Source: an uncultured Roseobacter sp. (GTDB lineage Bacteria > Pseudomonadota > Alphaproteobacteria > Rhodobacterales > Rhodobacteraceae). From it: a stretch of 64,000 nucleotides of DNA. The position numbers and the translations under genes are program-made. The notes under the pieces were generated by a model, which saw only the letters and a program-made list of their open reading frames with translations, did no database searches and was not told the DNA's origin. Positions 29,272 to 38,683 of the stretch are shown here, in pieces. The stretch lies in the NCBI GenBank assembly GCA_947488305.1, contig CANKZM010000002.1:248001-312000 (forward strand), written 5' to 3'. Positions within the stretch are counted from its first letter, which is position 1. Each line of letters begins with the position of its first letter.

Positions 29272-30147
29272 ATGTTTAAAGGTTCGATGCCTGCCCTCGT
29301 CACGCCGTTTCGGAACGGCGAACTGGATTTGGATACGCTCAAGAAACTGGTTGAATGGCATATTGGCGAAGGCAGCAATGGGCTTGTTCCGGTCGGCACA
29401 ACCGGCGAAAGCCCGACACTGACCCACCGTGAGCATGAACAGGTTGTTGAAGAGGTCGTCAGAGCATCGGCGGGGCGTGTACCGGTTATCGCCGGTGCGG
29501 GATCGAACAACACGCTGGAAGCCATCCGCCTGGTGCGCCACGCAGAGGCGGTAGGCGCTGACGCCGCGCTCGTTGTTACACCCTACTACAACAAGCCTAC
29601 ACAGTCCGGGCTGATTGCGCATTTCACTGCGTTGCATGACTGCGCTGATCTTCCCATCATTATCTACAACATCCCCGGACGCTCCGTCGTCGATATGACG
29701 CCCGAGACGATGGGTCAGCTTGCAAAGCTGCCAAGGATCATCGGGGTCAAGGATGCGACTGGCGATCTAGCCCGCGTAAGTGACCAGCGCATGACATGTG
29801 GCCCTGAATTCATTCAGCTGTCAGGAGAAGATGCAACGGCGCACGGTTTTAACGCGCAGGGCGGCGTCGGATGTATCTCGGTCACGGCCAATGTTGCCCC
29901 AAAGATGCTGAGTGAGATGCAGGCTGCCTGCCTTGCAGGTGATTATGCTACGGCGCTCAGAATTCAGGACCGGCTGATGCCGTTGCACAAGGCGGTCTTT
30001 ACCGAGCCGGGACTGGTGGGGGTGAAATATGCCATGTCGCGTTTGGATCTTTGCGCGGAAGAGGTCCGCTTGCCTCTCACGTCGCTCTCGGACGAAACGC
30101 GCGCGCTGGTCGATGCAGGACTGCGGCACGCAGGTCTGCTCAACTAA
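29272..30147 (+). CDS. dapA: 4-hydroxy-tetrahydrodipicolinate synthase
   Basis: DapA condenses pyruvate with aspartate semialdehyde, the first committed step to lysine and diaminopimelate. The 291-residue protein starts at an ATG with AAAAGGAGCG 8 bp upstream. Signatures are [26 protein letters not shown] (substrate-binding Thr pair), [15 protein letters not shown] with the catalytic Tyr, [10 protein letters not shown] with the second Tyr, and [11 protein letters not shown] with the Schiff-base Lys near residue 161. It is divergent from the lytic transglycosylase gene, so both relate to cell wall metabolism. A terminator follows. Confidence 0.95.
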   Translation: MFKGSMPALVTPFRNGELDLDTLKKLVEWHIGEGSNGLVPVGTTGESPTLTHREHEQVVEEVVRASAGRVPVIAGAGSNNTLEAIRLVRHAEAVGADAALVVTPYYNKPTQSGLIAHFTALHDCADLPIIIYNIPGRSVVDMTPETMGQLAKLPRIIGVKDATGDLARVSDQRMTCGPEFIQLSGEDATAHGFNAQGGVGCISVTANVAPKMLSEMQAACLAGDYATALRIQDRLMPLHKAVFTEPGLVGVKYAMSRLDLCAEEVRLPLTSLSDETRALVDAGLRHAGLLN

Positions 30148-30153
30148 GAGAAC

Positions 30154-30184
30154 CGGGCAGGTTTTATCCTGCCCGTCCTTTGGA
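30154..30184 (+). terminator. Hairpin between dapA and soeC
   Basis: An 8-bp perfect stem (CGGGCAGG at 30154-30161, CCTGCCCG at 30168-30175, loop TTTTAT) followed by TCCTTTGG. The T tract is weak. On the minus strand the preceding bases are not T-rich, so it probably serves dapA rather than soeC. Confidence 0.65.
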
Positions 30185-30207
30185 TCACATGTCTCTGATT
30201 TGCCGCG

Positions 30208-31080
30208 TCAGCGTTTGCCGTAGTAGAGACCGACGACATGCTCGGCTTGAGCAAAAAAGAGCCAACGCGCTGTCAATACACCTGCCACATGGCTTGCCAG
30301 CGCCAGCACGGCCAGAAAATGCGAAAACGGCAAAAGCAGCAGCACAATCGGAAGAACGACCATCAGAATGATCGAAATCATCCGCAATTTGGCCGCGTGT
30401 TTTCGACCGATCACATGTACGAACTCTTTTAGCAGGTAGTTCGTACCGGTGTGCGGAGGTTCAAAGGCGCGCACTGACCCGTTCTGGCCAAGCCCCGTTG
30501 CAGTGCCGAGCGTGGTTCCTGAACCTGTCAAAGCCTTGTCACCCATAACCCAAGTCGCGGCCTGAATGCCGCCTGCAATGAGCAGCAAGATGATGGCGGC
30601 TTGAACCTGCCCTGCCAACAATGCGCCGCCCGCAATGGAAAGCGACAGGAATTTGAACGGTGTGATCGCCATGTTCCAACGCGGGATTGTCTTGAGTTGC
30701 GTATAGATCATCGACGTGGTGAACACCGTGGCCAATGATAGAAGCGCACCCAAAATTCCCAAAAGCCCGAAGCGGGTTTCAAAAAACACCAGACCGGCAC
30801 CATATAGACCCATGAGTGTCAGAGCGCCGACGGCACACCAGGCTTCACGGCTGAGCCAGCTGGAGCGCCATTGCGTGAAGGCCTTGATCGCGCGTTCCGG
30901 GCGACCGAGGTGGAAGGTCGAGGCCAGAAGCCCGCCTACGGCCATCAGGTAGGCAATTGCGAAGAATGCAAAGGCAGTCCAGCCCGTGACCTCCGGGGTG
31001 CCAATGCCGAGCCATGCCAAAAGACCGAATCCGAGACCACTGAAGGTCGTAAAGAAAATAACGGAAGGAGCAGGGTGCAT
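30208..31080 (-). CDS. soeC: Sulfite dehydrogenase membrane anchor SoeC (DmsC-like)
   Basis: A 290-residue integral membrane protein of the DmsC/NrfD-like type, with about eight hydrophobic helices. Within SoeABC it anchors the cytoplasmic SoeAB pair to the inner membrane and passes electrons to quinone. Visible family segments are MHPAPSVIFFTTFSGLGFGLLAW at the start and a cluster with ASTFHLGRPERAIKAFTQWRSSWLSREA near residue 55, which is typical of DmsC. The start codon shares one base with the soeB stop (TGATG), showing tight coupling. Assignment to SoeC rather than DmsC rests on neighbours: xsc, pta and tauR. Confidence 0.88.
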   Translation of the reverse strand: MHPAPSVIFFTTFSGLGFGLLAWLGIGTPEVTGWTAFAFFAIAYLMAVGGLLASTFHLGRPERAIKAFTQWRSSWLSREAWCAVGALTLMGLYGAGLVFFETRFGLLGILGALLSLATVFTTSMIYTQLKTIPRWNMAITPFKFLSLSIAGGALLAGQVQAAIILLLIAGGIQAATWVMGDKALTGSGTTLGTATGLGQNGSVRAFEPPHTGTNYLLKEFVHVIGRKHAAKLRMISIILMVVLPIVLLLLPFSHFLAVLALASHVAGVLTARWLFFAQAEHVVGLYYGKR

Positions 31081-31838
31081 CAGAGTTTCTCCAGCGTTTT
31101 ATCGAGCCAGCTTAGAAAGCCCTTCGGCTCGTCTGCTACGGGTTCTAGGAATGGTGCGAGCACATCGAATTCGACACCAGCATCTGGCAAGGTGTCCTTG
31201 GGGCGCGGAGGCAGGTATTTGTTCACCGGCTTGGTGCCTTGCTCTGGCATCAGATCCATGCCACCGCGTTCCGCTACCAGTTGACTGACATCGCTGTCAG
31301 GATCGCCAAGATCGCCGAAGTGGCGCGCGCCAGCGGGGCAGGTCCGCACGCAGGCAGGCTGGCGATCTTCCTCTGGCAGGTTTTCGTTGTAAATGCGATC
31401 GACGCAGAGCGTGCATTTCTTCATCACGCCTTCCGCCTGGTCCAACTCCCGCGCGCCATAAGGACACGCCCAGGCGCAAAGCCCGCAGCCGATGCAGTCG
31501 GTCTCGTTGACCAGAACGATCCCGTCTTCGACGCGTTTGTAGCTGGCACCGGTCGGGCAAACAGTAACGCAGGGTGCGTCCTCACAATGCAGGCAGGACT
31601 TCGGGAAGTGAATGAGTTGCGCGGCGCCGGCCTCCGGCTGCACCTCATAGGAGTGTACGCGGTTGAGGAATGTGCCGTTGTTATCGGCCCCATAGGCGTT
31701 CTGATCCGACAGCGGTGCGCCATAGTTCTCGGTATTCCAGCCTTTGCAGGAAATCACACAGGCATGGCAGCCCACGCAGGTGTCCAGATCGATCACCAGG
31801 CCAAGCTTCTTTTCCGTCTGCTGGGGGAGCGTGGTCAT
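31080..31838 (-). CDS. soeB: Sulfite dehydrogenase iron-sulfur subunit SoeB
   Basis: A ferredoxin-like electron-transfer subunit (252 residues from ATG 31838). It carries four cysteine clusters: CVGCHACVISCK near residue 22, CLHCEDAPCVTVCP near 95, CIGCGLCAWACPYG near 127 and the split CTLCVDRI plus CVRTCP near 146-175. These fit four 4Fe-4S clusters, as in DmsB and PhsB. In SoeABC it moves electrons from the molybdenum site of SoeA to SoeC. The start overlaps the soeA stop by 4 bp (ATGA). No signal peptide is present, in line with a cytoplasmic enzyme. Confidence 0.92.
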   Translation of the reverse strand: MTTLPQQTEKKLGLVIDLDTCVGCHACVISCKGWNTENYGAPLSDQNAYGADNNGTFLNRVHSYEVQPEAGAAQLIHFPKSCLHCEDAPCVTVCPTGASYKRVEDGIVLVNETDCIGCGLCAWACPYGARELDQAEGVMKKCTLCVDRIYNENLPEEDRQPACVRTCPAGARHFGDLGDPDSDVSQLVAERGGMDLMPEQGTKPVNKYLPPRPKDTLPDAGVEFDVLAPFLEPVADEPKGFLSWLDKTLEKL

Positions 31839-34654
31839 TTGCCAACCTTCCATGTGAGGGATTTCGGACCTTTGCCCACGGGCGATTTGATCGGCGCAAA
31901 ACCGGGCTGCGATTCCTCTGGCGGTTTGGCTTTTTCAATCCGCACCTTCAGATCGAACCAGGCCGCCTGACCCGTGATCGGATCGGAATTGGACCAGCGC
32001 AGACCGTCGCCTTTCGGCGGCAGCAACTCGTGGATGAGGTGGTTGAGCAGGAAGCCGCGTGTGGCCTCGGGCGCGTCCTCTTCCAGTGCCCATGCACCTT
32101 TGCGTTTGCCAATGGCGTTCCAGGTCCAGACTGTGTTTTCGTTGAGCGCCGCCATCTCCATCACCGGGACGGTGATTTCGCCATGTGGCGACGTCACCTT
32201 GGCCCAATCGCCGTCGGTGAGGTCGTTTTCGCGCATCAGCCTGGTGGGCAGGTAAAGCGGGTTGTGCCCGTGCAACTGCCGCAGCCACGCATTTTGCGAT
32301 CCCCAGGAATGATACATGGCCATCGGGCGCTGCGTCAGGGCGGTGACTGGGAACTCCGCCGCGTGATTTTCTTCTTCTGTGGAATACCAGATCGGCAGAG
32401 GCGACATCGTGGACTTGATGCGGTCGCGCAGGTGGTCGGGCGGCTGACGTTCGCCGTGGCCTTCTGCTGCCAGTTGGAACTTCCGCAACGGCTCTACGTA
32501 CAGCGAAAAGAGATAAGGCATCGGCTTGTCGAAAAGCCCGATTTTCACCGCCCAGTCCTGATACGCCATGTTCCACGGCTTGTAATAGTTGGACCCTGCG
32601 GGGATGTGCTCGACGAAGAACCCGCCGTTTTCGATGTATCGATCGAGCTGCTTGGGGTTCACGGCGCCTCTGCCGGCTTGATCGCCGTTCTCGCCGCGAA
32701 AACCCGCCAGCGGGCCGATACCCGGCCGGCGTTCGTGGTTCACGATGTAATCGCCATAGTCGGCATATTTCTGGCTGCCGTCCTCGTTCACGAAACCGGG
32801 CAGGTTCATCTTTGCGCCCAACTCGCAAAGCATCGACTGAAAGCCTTTGACGTCGCGATCAGGCTCGATCACCGGCCAGCGGATCGCATCGGCAGCAGCA
32901 TCCGCCTCGCAGATCGGTCGATCCAGCAGCGAGATGCAATCGTGGCGTTCGAGGTACGTGGTATCCGGCAGGATCAGGTCGGAATAGGCGACCATTTCCG
33001 AGCTGTAAGCGTCGGAGTAAATGATCTTCGGGATCACGTAGTCTCCGTTCTCGTCCTTGTCAGTCAGCATGTCGATCACGCCGCGCGTGTTCATGGACGA
33101 ATTCCACGACATGTTAGCCATATACATGAACAGCACGTCGATCTTGTAAGGATCCCCCGCATATGCATTCGAGATCACCATGTGCATGAGCCCGTGGCTC
33201 GACATCGGGTTTTCCCAGGTGAACGCCTTGTCGATGCGGGCCGGTGAGCCGTCTTCTTTCAGCGCCAGGTCCTCGGGGCCGTGGGTGAAGCCCAGATGCG
33301 GTCCGTTCAAGGGCGCGCCGGGGTTCATGCCAACATGCGGCTTGGGATGTGCGGTGGCGGGCTTGGGGTAAGGCGGTTTGAAACGGAACCCGCCCGGCAC
33401 CTCGACCGTCCCTAGAATGATCTGCAACGTGTGCAATGCCCGGCAGGTCTGGAAGCCATTGGCATGTGCGGAAATTCCGCGCATGGAGTGAAAGGAGACC
33501 GGGCGGCCGATCATCTTATCGTGTTTGTCGCCCCGAAAATCAGTCCACGGGTGGTCAAGCTCGAAGGCTTCATCAAAGGCCACGCGCGCAATCTCCGCAG
33601 CAATTGCGCGGATGCGACCCGCAGATATCCCGCAGCGGTCAGCGACAGCCTCGGGCGCGTATTGCTCATCGAGATACATCTCCGCCATCTGGTGGAAGAC
33701 CGGCCGATGGGTCTTACCGTCTTTCTCGTAGGTTGCCGCGAGGTCCGGCATCACGCCCGGTTGATCAAAGGGGGTGAGTTTCTGCGTCTTGCGGTCGATC
33801 ACTAACTCCTTGCCGTGCGAATCGCGCATCAGCAGGCCGTGATCTGCGGCACCGGGGCTGTTGATCACCAGCACCGGTGCGTTGGTGTAGCGCGCCAGAT
33901 AGTCGAGGTCGATTTTGCCCGCCTTCATCAGACAGTGGACCATCGAAAGGATAAACAACCCGTCCGTGCCGGGTGTAATACCAACCCAGTCATCCGCCAC
34001 AGCGTTGTAGCCGGAGCGGATGGGGTTCACGCCGATCACCCGCGCACCGCGCTTCTTGATCTTGCCGATTCCCATCTTGATCGGGTTGCTGTCATGGTCT
34101 TCGGCGACACCGAACAGCATGAAAAGCTTGGTGTGGTCCCAGTCGGGCTGGCCGAACTCCCAGAAGGCGCCACCCATGGTGTAAATGCCCGCCGCCGCCA
34201 TGTTGACCGAGCAGAAACCGCCGTGGGCTGCGTAATTCGGCGTGCCGAAAGCCTGCGCCCAGAAGGACGTAAAGCTTTGTGACTGATCACGACCCGTGAA
34301 GAAGGCGAGCTTTTCGGGATTGGTGTTGCGAACAGGTTCCAGCCAGTCAGCCGCGATCTGCAAGGCTTCCTCCCATTCGATTTCCTCAAACTCGCCTGCG
34401 CCGCGTTCGCCCACGCGTTTGAGGGGTTTGCGCAACCGGGACGGCGCGTTGACCTGCATGATCCCCGCTGAGCCCTTTGCGCAGAGCACGCCCTGATTGA
34501 CTGGGTGGTCGCGATTGCCTTCAATATAGGCGACCTTGCCACCCTTCATGTGCACGTTGATGCCGCAGCGACAGGCGCACATGTAACAGGTTGTCTTTCG
34601 TACTTCGTCCGAAACGTGCGGCGATGTATCGATTTTAGGTTGCTGGAATGTCAT
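31835..34654 (-). CDS. soeA: Sulfite dehydrogenase molybdopterin subunit SoeA
   Basis: A 939-residue molybdopterin oxidoreductase of the DMSO reductase/polysulfide reductase family. The N-terminal 4Fe-4S motif is CYMCACRCGIN with a fourth Cys in GVLCAKG (residues about 23-60). Family motifs such as FFTGRDQSQSF, GGFCSVNMAAAGIYT and the C-terminal molybdopterin dinucleotide-binding domain follow. There is no twin-arginine signal, which fits SoeA, a cytoplasmic enzyme that oxidises sulfite to sulfate in Allochromatium and Roseobacters. Thiosulfate or tetrathionate reductases are the close alternatives but are exported. It lies 24 bp downstream of the yeiH-type gene within an operon starting at xsc. 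Confidence 0.92.
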   Translation of the reverse strand: MTFQQPKIDTSPHVSDEVRKTTCYMCACRCGINVHMKGGKVAYIEGNRDHPVNQGVLCAKGSAGIMQVNAPSRLRKPLKRVGERGAGEFEEIEWEEALQIAADWLEPVRNTNPEKLAFFTGRDQSQSFTSFWAQAFGTPNYAAHGGFCSVNMAAAGIYTMGGAFWEFGQPDWDHTKLFMLFGVAEDHDSNPIKMGIGKIKKRGARVIGVNPIRSGYNAVADDWVGITPGTDGLFILSMVHCLMKAGKIDLDYLARYTNAPVLVINSPGAADHGLLMRDSHGKELVIDRKTQKLTPFDQPGVMPDLAATYEKDGKTHRPVFHQMAEMYLDEQYAPEAVADRCGISAGRIRAIAAEIARVAFDEAFELDHPWTDFRGDKHDKMIGRPVSFHSMRGISAHANGFQTCRALHTLQIILGTVEVPGGFRFKPPYPKPATAHPKPHVGMNPGAPLNGPHLGFTHGPEDLALKEDGSPARIDKAFTWENPMSSHGLMHMVISNAYAGDPYKIDVLFMYMANMSWNSSMNTRGVIDMLTDKDENGDYVIPKIIYSDAYSSEMVAYSDLILPDTTYLERHDCISLLDRPICEADAAADAIRWPVIEPDRDVKGFQSMLCELGAKMNLPGFVNEDGSQKYADYGDYIVNHERRPGIGPLAGFRGENGDQAGRGAVNPKQLDRYIENGGFFVEHIPAGSNYYKPWNMAYQDWAVKIGLFDKPMPYLFSLYVEPLRKFQLAAEGHGERQPPDHLRDRIKSTMSPLPIWYSTEEENHAAEFPVTALTQRPMAMYHSWGSQNAWLRQLHGHNPLYLPTRLMRENDLTDGDWAKVTSPHGEITVPVMEMAALNENTVWTWNAIGKRKGAWALEEDAPEATRGFLLNHLIHELLPPKGDGLRWSNSDPITGQAAWFDLKVRIEKAKPPEESQPGFAPIKSPVGKGPKSLTWKVGK

Positions 34655-34678
34655 CTGGCCTCCCCTTTGCCCGTATTC

Positions 34679-35707
34679 TCAGGCAAAATAATAAAGTCCC
34701 GCAAGGATCAGCCCTGCGATGAAAAGTGATTCTGTAATGAGCAGGGCAATGGCCGGTCCTCCGACGGCCAGCACTCTCTTCAGGTTCGTTTTCATGCCGA
34801 CAGCCGCGATGGCAATCAAAAGCATCCATCTGGATGCCTGACTCATGAAATCCGCGATAAAGGTTGGAATCAAGCCCATTGAGTTCAACGTCGCCAGAAC
34901 AAGGAAGCCGACCACGAAGAATGGCAGCAAGGGTGGGCGTTTGCCATCTTCCGGCGCTTCAGCATATGTCCGGATGAGCACGGCTGCGATCAGCACCACG
35001 GGGGCCAGCATCGAAACCCGGATCAATTTGACAAGGGTCGCGGTATCGCCGGCATTCTCAGAGACTGAGAAACCCGCACCAACCACCTGGGCTACATCGT
35101 GGATCGTTGCCCCGAGGAAAATACCGCCCGCAATCTCCGATAGGCCCAACCTGCTGACGAGAATCGGGTAGGCGATCATCGCAACGGTCGAAAGCACCGT
35201 CACGCCCAGTACGGTGAAAATCAGCCGCTGTTCGGATTTCTCGTCCTTGGGGAGGATTGCACTGATGGCCATCGCTGCCGACGCGCCGCAGATCGCGACA
35301 GAACCGGCGGTCAGAAAGGCAAAACGCCAGCCATGACCAAAGAAGCGAGAGATCAGCAGGCCAAAGCCAATGGTCGCAATCACGCCACCAATCACCAGAA
35401 GGACGACTTCCAGGCCCAGGGCCGTCATCAGATCGAATGAGATACGCACACCAAGAAAGGCGATCCCCATTCGCAGAATTGTACGTGCCGCAAATCCGAT
35501 ACCGGGTACGGTTTTGCCTTCGTCGCCCAGAAAAGCAACGGCGATACCAAGCAGCAAAGCCATTAGCATCGCGGGAGCTTCGTAGTGCTCGGCCAGAAAC
35601 TGGGCAGTCATCGCAACGATGATCGCGACAATCACGCCGGGGAATAGTTCCTGCGCGTGTTTTGGAATTGCGCCAAAGAAATCGAAAACCTGCTCAGCCG
35701 TGCTCAT
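34679..35707 (-). CDS. YeiH/UPF0324 family putative anion (sulfate or sulfite) exporter
   Basis: A polytopic membrane protein of the UPF0324 (YeiH) family with about ten to eleven predicted helices. The start at 35707 (MSTAEQVFDFF) is fixed by GGAGG 5 bp upstream; an upstream ATG overlaps that site. Typical segments are MAISAILPKDEKSEQRLIFTVLG and FLGATIHDVAQVVGAG, the latter a strong family signature. YeiH-type genes often sit beside sulfonate genes and have been proposed to export sulfate or sulfite; this is not proven. Its place between pta and soeA, in one operon with xsc, supports a role in disposing of the sulfur released by Xsc. Confidence 0.88.
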   Translation of the reverse strand: MSTAEQVFDFFGAIPKHAQELFPGVIVAIIVAMTAQFLAEHYEAPAMLMALLLGIAVAFLGDEGKTVPGIGFAARTILRMGIAFLGVRISFDLMTALGLEVVLLVIGGVIATIGFGLLISRFFGHGWRFAFLTAGSVAICGASAAMAISAILPKDEKSEQRLIFTVLGVTVLSTVAMIAYPILVSRLGLSEIAGGIFLGATIHDVAQVVGAGFSVSENAGDTATLVKLIRVSMLAPVVLIAAVLIRTYAEAPEDGKRPPLLPFFVVGFLVLATLNSMGLIPTFIADFMSQASRWMLLIAIAAVGMKTNLKRVLAVGGPAIALLITESLFIAGLILAGLYYFA

Positions 35708-35768
35708 AGGGGCCTCCATGGGGTGTCATGGGTGGCCCGGCACGGGTCAGAGGGTGCACAGTTTCCTG

Positions 35769-36773
35769 TCATGCGTCCGTCTGTGCCTGCAAGACAGAGA
35801 CGGCAATCATATTTGTTACGTCTTGAGCCACGCAGCCACGACTGAGATCGTTCGCGGGTTTTGCCAGCCCTTGCAAGATCGGCCCAATTGCTTCGCAACC
35901 ACCAACGCGCTGCGCGATCTTATAGCCAATGTTCCCCGCATCAAGGTTGGGAAAGATCATGACATTGGCGGACCCTGCCACAGTCGACTCCGGAGCTTTG
36001 GAAGTTCCAACTTCGGGCACAAAGGCGGCATCAAATTGCAGTTCGCCATCCGCTTTGATTTCTGGATGGTTCGCTTTCAACAAAGCGGCGGCATCAGTGA
36101 CCTTATCAACGCGCGCATGTCTTGCGCTTCCCATAGTCGAGAAGGACAGCAGCGCGACATGTGGTTCGGTGTTGAGAAGCTGTTGGCATGATCCGGCGGA
36201 GGCAACGGCGATCGCTGCCAGTTCCTCGGATGTCGGGTCGATGACGAGACCGCTGTCGCTGAAAATCATGGCCTCTTTGCCTGATGGGTGGTTTTCAGGC
36301 AAAACCATCAGGAAAAAACTGGAGACAAGCGGCGCATCCTTAGCCTTGCCGATAACTTGCAATGCTGCGCGCACGGTGTCTGAGGTTGTCGCGACGGCAC
36401 CGCCGACGGTGCCATCGGCGTGCCCTTCCCGGACCATCAAAGCCGCAAAAATCAGCGGGTCGCGAACCTGCGCTTCGGCGTCATCAAGGGTCAGGCCCTT
36501 GTGTTTGCGCAATTCGAAAAATGTCGCGGCAAAGCCAGCAGCCAGTTCAGACGTCTCTGGGTCCTGAATTGAAATGGCCGGGTTGTTGGGATGGCCTGCA
36601 GCAACAAGTGCGGCCGCAACCTCGTCCCGAGAACCTACCAGCGTGATGCGGGCGATGCCTTGCTGAACGGCGGCGACAGCGCCCGCAACAATGCGCGGAT
36701 CACTGCCTTCGCTCATAACGATGTGGGCAGGCCGGGCGGCGGCGCGATCCCTGAGATCGCGCAACACGCTCAC
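35769..36773 (-). CDS. pta: Phosphate acetyltransferase
   Basis: Pta converts acetyl phosphate and CoA to acetyl-CoA, which here would use the acetyl phosphate produced by Xsc. The protein has 334 residues, the short form without the DRTGG regulatory domain. It starts at GTG. Visible motifs are IVMSEGSDPRIV near residue 18, FAALMVREGHADGTVGGAVATTSDTVRAALQVIG (about 108-142) and the C-terminal FPNLDAGNIGYKIAQRVGG, which is the strongest Pta signature. Xsc lies 44 bp upstream on the same strand. No ackA was seen in the window, so the route goes directly to acetyl-CoA. Confidence 0.94.
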   Translation of the reverse strand: MSVLRDLRDRAAARPAHIVMSEGSDPRIVAGAVAAVQQGIARITLVGSRDEVAAALVAAGHPNNPAISIQDPETSELAAGFAATFFELRKHKGLTLDDAEAQVRDPLIFAALMVREGHADGTVGGAVATTSDTVRAALQVIGKAKDAPLVSSFFLMVLPENHPSGKEAMIFSDSGLVIDPTSEELAAIAVASAGSCQQLLNTEPHVALLSFSTMGSARHARVDKVTDAAALLKANHPEIKADGELQFDAAFVPEVGTSKAPESTVAGSANVMIFPNLDAGNIGYKIAQRVGGCEAIGPILQGLAKPANDLSRGCVAQDVTNMIAVSVLQAQTDA

Positions 36774-36817
36774 GGCCTGCTTCCTTGAGTTATGTGTGGT
36801 GTTGCATGCACCCGCGG

Positions 36818-38596
36818 TTAGACAGTTTGAGGACGCATGTCGTCTTTGCTGATACCAGCAACTTCGACAGGTTTCTTCATCGCATCGCGGCGGAACGGAT
36901 CACCCAATTCCTGGTTGATCATCGCCTCGATGAGGGTCGTGACACCATTCTCCATTTGATCCTTGATCGCCTGGTTGAGCGCGGCGGTAAGTTCTTCCTG
37001 CGTACGCGCCACCACACCTTTAAGCCCGCAAGCGTTGGCGATGCCGGCATAGGAAACCCCCTCGTCCAGCTCGGTCCCGACAAAGTTGTCTTCGAACCAA
37101 AGTGTCGAGTTCCGCTTCTCCGCGCCCCACTGATAGTTGCGGAAGACGATTTGCGTGATCGCAGGCCAGTCGCCGCGGCCAATGGCGGTGAGCTCGTTCA
37201 CAGCGATCCCGAAGGCGCCGTCACCCGCGAAACCGACAACAGGCACATTCGGTTGGCCGATTTTCGCACCAACGATTGCAGGCAAACCGTAGCCGCAAGG
37301 ACCAAAGAGACCCGGTGCCAGATACTTGCGGCCTTCTTCGAACGCGGGGTAGGCGTTGCCGATGGCGCAGTTGTTGCCGATGTCGGAGGAGATGATCGCC
37401 TCGACCGGCAGAGCAGCCTGAATCGCGCGCCATGCCATACGGGGTGACATCCAGTCCGGCTTGGCGGCGCGAGCGCGTACGTTCCAGTCGGTGCCGGGAT
37501 CGTCCTGCTCATGTGTAAGAGAGGTCAATTCTTGCGCCCATGCTGATTTGGTCTGTGCGATATGTGCTTTGCGCTCGGCGCGACCTTCGTCACCGGCGGT
37601 GTCGGACAGCTGCGCTGTGATGCCTTTGGCCACCTTCGCCGCATCGCCCACGATGCCAACGGTGACTTTCTTGGTCAGGCCGATGCGGTCTGGGTTGATG
37701 TCCACCTGAATGATCTTTGCATCTGCAGGCCAGTAATCGATGCCATAGCCGGGCAGAGTGGAGAACGGGTTCAGACGTGTGCCAAGGCAGAGCACGACGT
37801 CGGCGTCCTTGATCAACTGCATACCAGCCTTGGAGCCGTTATAGCCAAGAGGGCCAGCAAAAAGCGGGTGATTGCCAGGGAACGCGTCATTGTGTTGGTA
37901 GCCCACGCAAACCGGAGCGTCGAGGCGTTCGGCCAAAACCATAGAAGCCTCGATACCACCTTTGGAGAGTACCACGCCCGCGCCATTCAGAATGACAGGG
38001 TTTTTCGCGTTCGACAGGATTTCAGCGGCCTTGGCGACCGAGTTTTCACCGCCCGGGGACACTTCGAACTCGATCGGATCTGGGATCTCGATATCGACGA
38101 CCTGAGTCCAGAAGTCGCGTGGGATGTTGATTTGGGCCGGGCCGGACAGGCGTTTGGCCTTGGCGATCACGCGGGCCAGTGTTTCGGCCACGCGGGTCGG
38201 GTCACGCACTTCTTCCTGATAGGCGACCATATCCTCGAACAGTTTCATCTGCTCAACTTCCTGGAAGCCGCCCTGACCGATTGTCTTGTTTGCGGCCTGA
38301 GGAGTGACCAGCAGCAATGGTGTGTGGTTCCAGTAAGCAGTCTTGACGGCTGTGACGAAGTTCGTGATGCCGGGGCCGTTCTGGGCGATCATCATCGAGA
38401 CCTTGCCTGTGGCGCGGGTGTAGCCGTCAGACATCATTCCAGCGGATCCTTCGTGGGCGCAGTCCCAGAACTTGATACCCGCGTCAGGGAAAATATCGGA
38501 AATCGGCATCATGGCCGAACCGATAATGCCAAAGGCGTGTTCAATGCCATGGGCCTGTAGCGTTTTTACGAAAGCTTCTTCTGTGGTCATTTTCAT
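36818..38596 (-). CDS. xsc: Sulfoacetaldehyde acetyltransferase
   Basis: Xsc is a thiamine-diphosphate enzyme that splits sulfoacetaldehyde with phosphate to acetyl phosphate and sulfite. The 592-residue length and the start MKMTTEEAFVKTLQAHGIEHAFGIIGSAMMPISDIFP are those of Xsc. The N-terminal TPP-activating Glu lies in CAHEGSAGMMSDGYTRA (near residue 49). The C-terminal TPP/Mg motif begins with GDGAFGIAVNELTAIGR and ends with an FRN (about 452-480). A GGAGG ribosome binding site is 10 bp before the ATG; a second in-frame ATG follows at codon 3. It lies downstream of tauR on the same strand, 77 bp away, with a TauR-like motif in that gap. Confidence 0.96.
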   Translation of the reverse strand: MKMTTEEAFVKTLQAHGIEHAFGIIGSAMMPISDIFPDAGIKFWDCAHEGSAGMMSDGYTRATGKVSMMIAQNGPGITNFVTAVKTAYWNHTPLLLVTPQAANKTIGQGGFQEVEQMKLFEDMVAYQEEVRDPTRVAETLARVIAKAKRLSGPAQINIPRDFWTQVVDIEIPDPIEFEVSPGGENSVAKAAEILSNAKNPVILNGAGVVLSKGGIEASMVLAERLDAPVCVGYQHNDAFPGNHPLFAGPLGYNGSKAGMQLIKDADVVLCLGTRLNPFSTLPGYGIDYWPADAKIIQVDINPDRIGLTKKVTVGIVGDAAKVAKGITAQLSDTAGDEGRAERKAHIAQTKSAWAQELTSLTHEQDDPGTDWNVRARAAKPDWMSPRMAWRAIQAALPVEAIISSDIGNNCAIGNAYPAFEEGRKYLAPGLFGPCGYGLPAIVGAKIGQPNVPVVGFAGDGAFGIAVNELTAIGRGDWPAITQIVFRNYQWGAEKRNSTLWFEDNFVGTELDEGVSYAGIANACGLKGVVARTQEELTAALNQAIKDQMENGVTTLIEAMINQELGDPFRRDAMKKPVEVAGISKDDMRPQTV

Positions 38597-38673
38597 GGCG
38601 AGAGTTCCTCCAGGGCAAAAAATAAAGCGCGAATCTTGGCTGACAGTTAGTTAGTGTATGCGCTTACAGCGCG

Positions 38674-38683
38674 TTAGGTCCAG
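38674..38683 (-). promoter_or_regulatory. Candidate TauR binding motif upstream of xsc
   Basis: On the minus strand the sequence CTGGACCTAA matches the TauR repeat CTGGACYTAA described for Rhodobacter capsulatus, as I recall it. It overlaps the last codons and stop of tauR and ends 77 bp before the xsc start codon. The known site is a pair of direct repeats; no convincing second copy is seen near this one, which weakens the call. Confidence 0.5.

Noticed and set aside
31835-34654. SoeA read as DMSO or thiosulfate reductase
   Set aside because: There is no Tat signal and the operon begins with xsc and pta, which fits the cytoplasmic sulfite dehydrogenase.
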